In this document: one piece after another, positions 52,501 to 59,945 of the stretch
Numbering within the stretch: the first letter of the stretch is position 1
How the letters are laid out: each line of letters starts with the position of its first letter
Virus record (IMG/VR): IMGVR_UViG_3300023202_000247
Location: 186,001-250,000 of that record
Strand: one strand, 5' to 3'
Length of the DNA stretch: 64,000 nucleotides
From: a virus
The notes under the pieces: generated by a model
What the model was told of the DNA's origin: nothing
Seen by the model: only the letters and a program-made list of their open reading frames with translations
Databases searched by the model: none
Translations under genes and position numbers: made by a program

Positions 52501-53080
52501 TGTTACAACTTTGATAACTGGTGATTTGACCGGGTGGATTGTTGAAAGAAACAAAAACCAAACGGTAACCACCGAAATTCGTACGGGTTCCGTTGGAACG
52601 CATGCTGTTCACAACCCGTTGAACGATCCATTATTTGTTGGTTCCGGAGTTGTAGACCTCAACTTCCGTGGTGTTGATGGTGATGAAAGTGTGATAAATC
52701 CAATGACCATAAATTTTCTGAGCAGCGGTTCTGTTTTGAGAGCTTTATGGTCGGTATCACTCAACGATGTTCTTCCAAATGATACATACGTTGTTAGTTT
52801 GAATATCAATACGAGATGTACCGTGAACCCAACAGACGGAGATGCAACTCTTTCGTTGGCCAATCAGGGTTCATCCACTTTAACTGATACTGTGGATTTT
52901 ACATCAGGAGCTGGTTATACACCAGCTGCGGTTGAAAACCTCATAATCACACCAGGCACACCCACGGATTATAGAATTTCAGCCTCGGAGCAAACTACGG
53001 TTATTTTTGCAGCTGATGGTCAAGACGGTTCCAACTTTATTATATATGGCGGAAACCTTTCGATAACATATAGATGGTAA
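49520..53080 (+). CDS. Giant beta-helix tail fibre/tailspike
   Basis: 1186 residues. Residues 1-60 are a basic start (KKFIGSGRAREGGLAAVHRQ). From about residue 85 a right-handed beta-helix begins (GGVILVKAGVYYLSETVNIP, AGITVMGEPGGTYIF), with rungs continuing past residue 1000 (VENCKFSNSGIDF, VLLENTTILCNAPGFF). The C-terminal part has an INGNSFFRD/ITDNVFDSP rung set and then a NKNQTV module and a beta-sandwich tip (DGDATLSLANQGSSTLTD), both closely similar to the end of the protein at 53504. A trimeric fibre or spike with polysaccharide-binding function is the likely role. Catalytic residues not identified. Confidence 0.82.
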   Translation: MVKKFIGSGRAREGGLAAVHRQDFKAHTTGGDWRHKAKQIDMSPGISTFNNVFNSSTVQGTLEKMASVISTLGQGYITIGDGYDTGIYNAPPLDQAFADALTNSRLQSGGVILVKAGVYYLSETVNIPAGITVMGEPGGTYIFGQMNEKPMFHLRTGNDRFNLAGGSFGTIRNVEPIDQIKFYNLVLGDNTDGYFESSGVAIPTMTTTGFLECEVGSNVVVEDCTFLGRVNPTFPPLEITKRGIFYAGTNPGKPTALFVKDCYFDMLQSAVEFDGPTEGNTDSLRVESCRARLFGDTTSSNREDVCFVSFNLCNAHFESNLHTAASNNFQTTCFYLKNTVVSNPERVRVSMVNNTGGITNSTSTYSTNELLNFFYNDYTTTDFEAVKIGNSWGRDYNSSWFFTVGDGTSSVGDLNGSNALEIAFQRSDIGNITTGEGTQDVCIVNPGTYTLTTGGTSNMIKLVGNDRNGVKPVINLNSGSGTDANSNPTTSVGHLVKNIEFASNGASFNTITVIAGSTSSNRYALVENCKFSNSGIDFDGMNGSIDNVVDIEVKDTQFDQDGTYNDNIGMYSSGNASSILLERCSFTNLGYALQISSGSSVRDSQITLRDCNLNQNPYSTPAEKIGNASPSGNDNYVYISDTNARVLLENTTILCNAPGFFSTSRINSSLAVLGDFDKYIYIFARDIIIESSELTGPAQTFSDGGTPYALPTLSVTPGRFLTVSNSDLTGSLALQLTGSAFTNIGGTDTTGIKFHNSRFNGTGLGSVDGTCVDLDCPDYVVGSSDFRRPTISISNCFVDNKNGSNTGLGVRHTNQTTAKGYDAGGALQVYAPGWQVFCDSMYCAAEFNGTSTATGIVQLGAAVFDVIGDASTANFNFASVELSNNEFLLDRFASAGLAESTNVVTRAPYININGNSFFRDPNASSATNPNNYLEIWNNPVSTGGSGCTVTGNIFSNRNATGGLGLQAIFVASGSGENGIITDNVFDSPYVNSTSVTTLITGDLTGWIVERNKNQTVTTEIRTGSVGTHAVHNPLNDPLFVGSGVVDLNFRGVDGDESVINPMTINFLSSGSVLRALWSVSLNDVLPNDTYVVSLNINTRCTVNPTDGDATLSLANQGSSTLTDTVDFTSGAGYTPAAVENLIITPGTPTDYRISASEQTTVIFAADGQDGSNFIIYGGNLSITYRW

Positions 53081-53116
53081 GCTCGGCATAATCATATATC
53101 TAATTGAGGTAAAAAT

Positions 53117-53494
53117 ATGGATAATCTCTCACAGCTATTAACTCTTGCAAACTTCGTTTTCGCTTTGATAATTTGGGCTCTGGTTTGGGTTCAAAGGAAA
53201 GTGGTGAAATTTTTCTGGAAAGATGCAGAAAATAATAAATATTGGAGAGAGCTTCTTTTACCGCTGGGACCACTTTTTACAGGTGGTTTCTTGGGTCTTT
53301 TGGTTACGAACTATCCATATCCAGAAGATTTCAGTAGCGGTCCTGCAAGAGTTTTCTTTGGTATTGTTTGTGGTTTGCTCAGTGCACATCTATACAAGAT
53401 GGTCAAAGGATTCGTTAAAAAGAAGTTGGAAGAGGCAAATGACGGACAGGGTCCAGATTTGCTTCCAGAGTTAACTGATAAATCTGAAAAGTAA
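53117..53494 (+). CDS. Holin-like small membrane protein
   Basis: 125 residues with a good GAGG Shine-Dalgarno. Three hydrophobic segments: ~10-25 (ANFVFALIIWALVWV), ~48-66 (LLPLGPLFTGGFLGLLV) and ~80-95 (VFFGIVCGLLSAHLY), with a charged C-terminal tail. Size and topology fit a class I-like holin or other small phage membrane protein. No endolysin gene is adjacent, and it lies between two fibre genes, so a holin role is only a suggestion. Confidence 0.65.
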   Translation: MDNLSQLLTLANFVFALIIWALVWVQRKVVKFFWKDAENNKYWRELLLPLGPLFTGGFLGLLVTNYPYPEDFSSGPARVFFGIVCGLLSAHLYKMVKGFVKKKLEEANDGQGPDLLPELTDKSEK

Positions 53495-53503
53495 AGGTAA
53501 TAC

Positions 53504-56500
53504 ATGACGGTTTACCCGTTTGATTTCGATGATGATGAGACAATCATCAGAATCGATGATAACATCAGCCAGCTTGGTGGCACAGCAATAAACCAGATTC
53601 GTGATGCTATTTTTGCGATGCAGCAAGAATATGGCATCAATCCCGCTGGTAGCGCTGGAAGTGTAGCTAATAGACTAAATAAAAGCCTAGATGCAAATGG
53701 AAACATAAAGGCATCTGCTCTTACGTCCATAGGCTTAGCTACACTTCCAATAGTTGACAATCAAGTTGCATCCAATGCCGGAATAAAAGAAACAAAATTG
53801 TCATTGGATTTTAGCACCGGTGACTTGAAAACTCTAATAACGACAAACAAAGCGTTAATTGACTCATTAGTTACTTTTACATCAACAACTAACGGTAACT
53901 TACTTACACACATAGCTGGTGGTACACTTCTTGCAAATGGAGACCCAGCTCGTCACGTTGCCAGTCAGATTGATTTGAATGTAGTTCCAACGGATCCTAG
54001 AGATACATCGTATTCATGGACCGGCCTATTGGATAAGGATGGTATTCAACGTGCGGCGACACAGGTTGCCCAAGCATTGCTTTTGATAAACAATGCGTTG
54101 GTAACACACGAAAATCTTATATCAAATGGTGAGGCTCATCCGGCAGCAGCTATCAGTGTTGATACTGATCCATTTACTGAAATTCCGGTAACAGCCACTA
54201 CGGTTCAGTCGGCATTGGAAGCGATTGATGATTCCGATCGTTTGACGATGGGTGTTCACAGAGCAAGCATGCACTCGAATGGAGTGATGAAAGAGGTTCG
54301 CAGTGAATCACTCGTATTACCAGATGGTTACAGTCAAAATATCGTTCCACCAACACCGGTAAGTGCCTTCTTGGTAAAGTCACCAGCAAACACGCCCATA
54401 GACAACAATGTCACTGGTGATGACGTTGTTGTATTTAATCCAAATAATAGTGGATTTATATTTGACGGATATTTTGCAGCAGTACAGCCAGGCGATTATC
54501 TACGCATCAATTATGGTGACGGTTTCGAAGCTCTTTACATGATTGAGTCCAAGCGCTTTCAGCCAGATACGGAATGGGTTGTTAGACTCAACGGTGTCAA
54601 TATATCGAGTACGGATGGTTATGATGGCTATGCTAGAATAGATAGACGCTTGTATGACAATAACACCGCTGGTGTTCTTGCATGTGCAGCTGCAAATAAT
54701 GATATAGACAGTTCCATTCGTGGTAGCGTTGTAGTTGGAAATCCAAGAGCTGCAAATGCTTTGGGCATAGGGTTCGAACCAAACCAGCTCGATGCAGATC
54801 ATTACAAACTTTACCTACATTTATACCCATCTGGAAATCCAGTAGATAAGGTAATTGAACTTCCAGCTATCGATGTTACTGGTAACGCCGGTGCAACACC
54901 TGGACAGTATACGCTCGAAAGAGTTGTTGCGGCAACCAATGATGGTTTGAGAGCAGCTGGTTATAATTATAGATTCCTTGCATATGGTCACAATGGTGAA
55001 TTTGGTATCATGTTAACTGATACTATAAATAATGCAGGCTTTTCAATAGTTAGCGGTATTCTCTCTGGTGCTACATTGGGAATAGGTTCGTTTACTGAAA
55101 ATGTGGTTGGAGATGCCAATGATGGATTGGATCCATTGGGCTTCGGTAGTTCCAGGGCAGGCATTGCAAGTCCGAAGTTTACACCAACGTTTAGTAGTGA
55201 ACTTGGTGCGGCAAATCTTCCGACCATTGTTATTCCGCCATTAAAAAATAGATTTTATGTTGCAGATGGAACAAGGCTCGACACATTTGCAGACACATAC
55301 CTTGCAAATGAAGATGGCTACTGGGATGCAAATCTAACCGCTCGCACTCCAGTTGGAACTACAACTGTTGAAGTTACATATATCGTAGAACTCGGATTAG
55401 AAGCAGCAGGTCTTGCCCCTGGTAAAACAATTACAGTTGCTCCAGCGGTTGATTTTGATAACTCGCTTTATCGTGATGTTGATTATGGTAGATTCATAAT
55501 CAAAGATGTTACATTTCCAAAGCCATGCCCACCAGGATCGGACGGCCAAACTATCATTACGGTTATAAATGGTATTCATGCTGCGGCAGCTCCGGTGACA
55601 ACTTCGTCATCACCAACTGTACCGGTTAGATTGTATTTTGGTGAAGATTCGGTTGGATTCAATGAGTTGAATATCATAAACAATGTCCAACCGGGCGTTG
55701 ACTATTTGAGATATCATGAAGTTTATATAGATAAAAATGGTAATACATTTAGTCATGAGCGTGCTCGATTGCCAGAGCAAGATGAAAGCTCAGAGCTTTT
55801 GGAAACAAACTCTAATTGGACCATCAAAAACGTTTCACCAAAGTTACTTGGTTGGCGTGATAGCAGCACATCGTCTTCATTTAGACGCTATGTTAGATTT
55901 TATGTATTAGATTATGATACAATTAGCGGAGAGTTTGACGGCTATATTGGTAGACGTGTTAGTGGATCGCCAAATGTAACCGATACTGGCCCAGTTGTTA
56001 GAGCGCGTAAGAATCAAACCACTCGATTCTATGATGGGTCAAATATAGATTTTGTAGAATTGGAGTTCTTTGATGATGACGTTTCACCCGGAACCGATAT
56101 CATGTTAACATCATCACCAAGATATGTTGATATAGAGTTGTTTCCAAGCTTAGCACTGGATGATGAACTCTTCTTGCTGGCCAGTTGTGAAGTAGAAGAC
56201 AATGTTGTTCAGTGTGTTACGGACCGTAGAGAATTTGGAAACACGAGTGAACAGAACTTTACAGAATCTGCCAAGAATTTCATAGAAGCTGGAGAACGTT
56301 ATCTACATGCGAATGGTGTGATTCGTGGACTTGGGTTCCGTGGAACGGATTCTAGCAACGATGGAGTGCTGTTGTTCGATGGTGGACTTGCAGTTGTTAA
56401 CGGAAAATTTATAGCTATTAACTCTCAAAGTGTTGAGATACCACAAATCAGTGAAGATGGTGTGTCACTACCGGATCAGGTTGACTGGGCAATATGTATC

Positions 56501-58690
56501 AATGAACATGGTTTGTATGAGCCAGTAATCATCACACCAGACAAGATACAGTTTTTTGCGTTGCTTGGTGGTGCTGGAACCAGTTACTATGTTCCATCCG
56601 TTACATTTAACGAACTAATTACAAAAAGAAAAGACCTGACCCCGGTTGCATTTGCAACTGTAACGATTGCATCAATAACAATCAATCAGGTTCTAGATGC
56701 TAGAAGATTCGTTACTGATGAAACAGCAAGCATTCCATTTAGCTGGGTGCCAGTATTGGATGATGATTCTTCATTTTCCAGATTAGAAGAGGTTATTGGT
56801 CACTTCAAATCATTCGAAGCGGTTCGAACGTGGGTTAACAATTATGGAGCTATAAACAACACTATCATTGTTCGCGGCCAACATACATTTGCATCAACAC
56901 TTGACTTATCTTTACTCGAGCAGGGAGTTAAATTTGTCGGAGATGGTTATGATGTTGAATGGTTATTAAGAGGAAATGCTGGTGTTACTCTTGGCAGCAA
57001 TGTTTCTATGGAAGGCATTAAGTTTATTTATTCTCCGGATAGTCCAACCACTACCGGCGGAGATTTCGTTAATGCAACAAATGGTGAAGGAGCATTAACT
57101 AGTACATCTGGTAACTTGGTTAATGTTTCTATAACAAATTGCAAATTTGAAATTGCAGAGTCGCTACACCCACCATTCATCAACATAGCGGGTGCATCTG
57201 GAGAATTACTGGAAAATATTGTAATAGATAACAACTATTTCTGGGACGATCCAGACAGTCTTGCAAGTGAAGAAGATTTAACTGGAGCTATTGTTATAGC
57301 TTGTACGAGCGCCGGAGGCTCAACTCCAGCTGTTGCATCCAATGTTAGAATAACAAATAATAGATGTAATCTTTCACAGGGAATTTATGTTACATCATGG
57401 GATTATACAGACCCTGGATTATCATGTATCGATGTTCTAGTTGAAGGCAACGCATGTGGAAATATCGGTTATCTTACAACGAGTGAACCAAATGATGATG
57501 TAATTTATCCTGGTAGAAATTCGAGCTTGGGTATAGCTCATGCACCCAATTTGACAATCCGGGGCAATACTTGCCGTCTGATACAGACATGTATTGCAAC
57601 GGGTGTCGCGACACTTGATGCAACAACATATGGGTGCGGTCATGTAACCATAACAGAAAACTCTGCAAACTGGATATTTACAGAGAATAGAAATGATTCT
57701 GGTATAGATGGATACTCTAGCTGTAATGTAAGCAACAACAAACTACAAGCTTTTGATGATACTTATGTTACACAATTCAACTCAGCAATGGGTCTGGTGA
57801 ACGCAGCTATCTTTACAAATGGAACTAGTGATTCAACTGATACAGCAGTTGTTCACGGCAATAACATTTGTGGTGGTACATTAAGCGGATCAACATATAC
57901 TTATGGCTACGGAATTTACGCTAGAAGTGGCGGTCCGGTAACGGATAACACCATTAGAGATTTTACTACTTCTGGTATTACGTTTGCATTTGGAGCGGAT
58001 GGTTATACGGTATGTACCGGTAATATCATTGATAGAAAAAATATTTCAATATCTTCATACATTGCCTATGGCGCTGGCTCCGGTCTTATTGTGAACAATG
58101 TTTTCAGCAGTCCAACGATTGATGGAAGCAGCACAGCCACGTTGAGCAATGTTGGTGGCGGCTCATTCGTTGCTGAAAAGAACAAGAATCAAACCGTTGA
58201 GGTAAATGTATCTGCATCATCTATAGGCACGTGGTCGCTAGAGAAATTCAACGATGGATTTGCATATATTTTAAACCCATCAAACTATAGTTCTTCTATT
58301 TATAGATCGACATTTGGAGCAACAGCATTACTGTATGCACAGGCCGATGCAGATGCAAGTGAAAGAATGATTTTCCAATGGTCTGTACCATTATCTGCAA
58401 TCATTCCTCAAGGAACACGAGTCATTGGTGTATCGGTTGATATTGCGAACATCGGCGCAATATCAGTGCCACCCGGTTATGGCGTTTCGTTGGCTCTGAG
58501 AGAGTTTGATGGAGTGCCCGTTGATTCAGTAGCTGATTCTTTTGACAATACGGATCATACGGTAACGTTGTCATCTTTGACCCAGACCTGGACGGCTGAA
58601 AATAACGAGCTTGTGTTTACAGCTGATGGCGATCAAGCTATCACATTTAGGGGATTTGTTTATCAGTTTATAGTAACTTGTCGTTGGTAA
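53504..58690 (+). CDS. Giant tail fibre protein with beta-helix C-terminal half
   Basis: 1728 residues, the largest gene here. The N-terminus TVYPFDFDDDETIIRIDDNI and ASNAGIKETKLSLDFSTG are typical of long tail-fibre or baseplate-wedge proteins of large myophages. The middle comprises beta-sandwich modules rich in DGY turns (STDGYDGYARIDRRLYD). From about residue 1130 a pectin-lyase-like beta-helix appears (NNTIIVRGQHTFASTLDL, GVTLGSNVSMEGIKF, ITNNRCNLSQGIYV), and the tail shares EKNKNQTVEV and the final sandwich with the preceding fibre. Probably forms the main receptor-binding or baseplate-anchored fibre. Paralogy of the two C-termini points to duplication. Confidence 0.82.
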   Translation: MTVYPFDFDDDETIIRIDDNISQLGGTAINQIRDAIFAMQQEYGINPAGSAGSVANRLNKSLDANGNIKASALTSIGLATLPIVDNQVASNAGIKETKLSLDFSTGDLKTLITTNKALIDSLVTFTSTTNGNLLTHIAGGTLLANGDPARHVASQIDLNVVPTDPRDTSYSWTGLLDKDGIQRAATQVAQALLLINNALVTHENLISNGEAHPAAAISVDTDPFTEIPVTATTVQSALEAIDDSDRLTMGVHRASMHSNGVMKEVRSESLVLPDGYSQNIVPPTPVSAFLVKSPANTPIDNNVTGDDVVVFNPNNSGFIFDGYFAAVQPGDYLRINYGDGFEALYMIESKRFQPDTEWVVRLNGVNISSTDGYDGYARIDRRLYDNNTAGVLACAAANNDIDSSIRGSVVVGNPRAANALGIGFEPNQLDADHYKLYLHLYPSGNPVDKVIELPAIDVTGNAGATPGQYTLERVVAATNDGLRAAGYNYRFLAYGHNGEFGIMLTDTINNAGFSIVSGILSGATLGIGSFTENVVGDANDGLDPLGFGSSRAGIASPKFTPTFSSELGAANLPTIVIPPLKNRFYVADGTRLDTFADTYLANEDGYWDANLTARTPVGTTTVEVTYIVELGLEAAGLAPGKTITVAPAVDFDNSLYRDVDYGRFIIKDVTFPKPCPPGSDGQTIITVINGIHAAAAPVTTSSSPTVPVRLYFGEDSVGFNELNIINNVQPGVDYLRYHEVYIDKNGNTFSHERARLPEQDESSELLETNSNWTIKNVSPKLLGWRDSSTSSSFRRYVRFYVLDYDTISGEFDGYIGRRVSGSPNVTDTGPVVRARKNQTTRFYDGSNIDFVELEFFDDDVSPGTDIMLTSSPRYVDIELFPSLALDDELFLLASCEVEDNVVQCVTDRREFGNTSEQNFTESAKNFIEAGERYLHANGVIRGLGFRGTDSSNDGVLLFDGGLAVVNGKFIAINSQSVEIPQISEDGVSLPDQVDWAICINEHGLYEPVIITPDKIQFFALLGGAGTSYYVPSVTFNELITKRKDLTPVAFATVTIASITINQVLDARRFVTDETASIPFSWVPVLDDDSSFSRLEEVIGHFKSFEAVRTWVNNYGAINNTIIVRGQHTFASTLDLSLLEQGVKFVGDGYDVEWLLRGNAGVTLGSNVSMEGIKFIYSPDSPTTTGGDFVNATNGEGALTSTSGNLVNVSITNCKFEIAESLHPPFINIAGASGELLENIVIDNNYFWDDPDSLASEEDLTGAIVIACTSAGGSTPAVASNVRITNNRCNLSQGIYVTSWDYTDPGLSCIDVLVEGNACGNIGYLTTSEPNDDVIYPGRNSSLGIAHAPNLTIRGNTCRLIQTCIATGVATLDATTYGCGHVTITENSANWIFTENRNDSGIDGYSSCNVSNNKLQAFDDTYVTQFNSAMGLVNAAIFTNGTSDSTDTAVVHGNNICGGTLSGSTYTYGYGIYARSGGPVTDNTIRDFTTSGITFAFGADGYTVCTGNIIDRKNISISSYIAYGAGSGLIVNNVFSSPTIDGSSTATLSNVGGGSFVAEKNKNQTVEVNVSASSIGTWSLEKFNDGFAYILNPSNYSSSIYRSTFGATALLYAQADADASERMIFQWSVPLSAIIPQGTRVIGVSVDIANIGAISVPPGYGVSLALREFDGVPVDSVADSFDNTDHTVTLSSLTQTWTAENNELVFTADGDQAITFRGFVYQFIVTCRW

Positions 58691-58768
58691 TAAAAGTATT
58701 TATCATATTCGGGCGCGGGCCACGACATCAAGATTTCCCATAATATTTTCTTGAAAAGCTACCAGCTA

Positions 58769-58855
58769 CTCAGCTCACTGCGTTCGCTTCGTAGCAGTAT
58801 TACTGTGTAGTTACTCATATTTGTTTCTCAACTCGAGCTGAGCGAACGAAGTGAG
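58769..58855. repeat. Overlapping inverted repeats
   Basis: CTCACTGCGTTCGCT (58774-58788) pairs with AGCGAACGAAGTGAG (58841-58855) with one mismatch in 15. CTCAGCTC (58769-58776) pairs with GAGCTGAG (58835-58842). The two pairings overlap and are mutually exclusive, so two alternative hairpins are possible. Confidence 0.8.
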
Positions 58856-58910
58856 CGAAGCTTGTCAGAAAAGGAATATATCCAGCTGGCCCGCTGGCTG
58901 ATAGCGATTT

Positions 58911-58986
58911 TTGTAATTTGATGTACTCAAATGTAAAAGATTGTAATTTGTGTCATCAAATGTCTGCGAAATGTAAAAGAATGTAA
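58911..58986. repeat. Iteron-like direct repeats
   Basis: TTGTAATTTG at 58911 and 58941 (30-nt period), each followed by a similar ACTCAAATGT/CATCAAATGT. AAATGTAAAAGATTGTAAT and AAATGTAAAAGAATGTAAT (58929 onward and 58969 onward) differ at one base. A further TGTAAT follows near 59003. Repeats of this kind bind initiator or regulator proteins in other replicons; here that is inference. Confidence 0.75.
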
Positions 58987-59049
58987 TCTGGTATCACCAT
59001 AATGTAATTGCCACGCCGGCCGGTTCTTGGAATAAAATTGTAAACTTAT

Positions 59050-59853
59050 GTGGTAGCCACTGGTAATAAATATAAATCTGATCTTTATTTACTAAATAAC
59101 ATAGTTCAAAATACTCAACTGACATATCCAAAAGAGTTGATTATTGGTTTGTTGAGGGATGAGTTTAGTAAAGATTCATACTATCACTATGTAAAAGATC
59201 CGTGGGGATTTCCTTTAACCCCAGATCATACTGATTTACCGTCTGATGCTGGTATAGAAGATGATACTACAACGCGCGTTTATATAGGCGAAGTATATCG
59301 TAATGATGTGGTTTTTTATCCAGCGCTCATAGTAAGAAATACTGGCAGTACATATAATCCGATTTCTTTCAATAGAAACCGTGAAACTGTCAAATATGGG
59401 ACAACATTTTTTGTTGACGGGTACGGCAACAAAACCGTCATGACCACGCCCACACATTATGTGTTTGCCGGAGCGTGGGATGGTTCATTTGCCATTGATG
59501 TTTACGCCAGGGGAATTAGAGCCAGAGATGATTTAGCAGAATTAACATCTTTGATAATGGCACACCTTCGTCATGACGAAATGTTGCGTTCCGGATTGTT
59601 GATAAAGGGGGTTTCGCTTAGCAGCAGCACCGAGACAGAGGACCGCGGCAATGAAAAACTTCACAAACAGACAGTTAATTTACAGGTGAGAAGTGAGTGG
59701 AGAGTGGAAATACCAGTAGAAAGCGTTGTTGATGCTATAAATATATGTGTAGATTTTGGAAATTTGAAGGAAGAGCCGCCAGTATTTGCTCCAAATATAA
59801 GTATAAATACAATCGTAAATCTACAAGAGTCTATAGTGGAGGTAGAGGCATAA
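59050..59853 (+). CDS. Tail terminator/neck-like protein
   Basis: 267 residues with a GTG start at 59050; the ATG at 59048 is in another frame and stops at once. The alpha/beta layout with a central strand region (TTRVYIGEVYRNDVVFYPAL), THYVFAGAWDGSFAIDVYAR, then helix and strands (LHKQTVNLQVRSEWRVEIPV) resembles tail terminator or tail-completion proteins that cap the tail tube and sheath. Position directly before the sheath gene supports this. No motif proves it. Confidence 0.65.
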   Translation: MVATGNKYKSDLYLLNNIVQNTQLTYPKELIIGLLRDEFSKDSYYHYVKDPWGFPLTPDHTDLPSDAGIEDDTTTRVYIGEVYRNDVVFYPALIVRNTGSTYNPISFNRNRETVKYGTTFFVDGYGNKTVMTTPTHYVFAGAWDGSFAIDVYARGIRARDDLAELTSLIMAHLRHDEMLRSGLLIKGVSLSSSTETEDRGNEKLHKQTVNLQVRSEWRVEIPVESVVDAINICVDFGNLKEEPPVFAPNISINTIVNLQESIVEVEA

Positions 59854-59945
59854 AAGCCTATAACTATATGAAAGGGTTATTGCTTGTAAAGGTAATAATT
59901 CAACATCTTAAATGAAATCATTTTACAAATTCAATAGGATTATAA

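Larger units (their letters stand above)
58691..59049. other. Repeat-rich non-coding region
   Basis: The largest gene-free stretch in the window (about 360 bp). No plausible protein in any frame and no tRNA recognised. It holds strong inverted repeats in its first half and direct (iteron-like) repeats in its second half, listed separately, plus CCAGCTGGCCCGCTGG (58882-58897). Base composition is patchy with GC-rich islands. It separates fibre genes from the tail sheath operon, so it may hold a promoter region, a small RNA or an origin. Confidence 0.7.

Noticed and set aside
58691-59049. tRNA gene in the intergenic region
   Set aside because: No cloverleaf with conserved TTC loop could be drawn from the visible stems.
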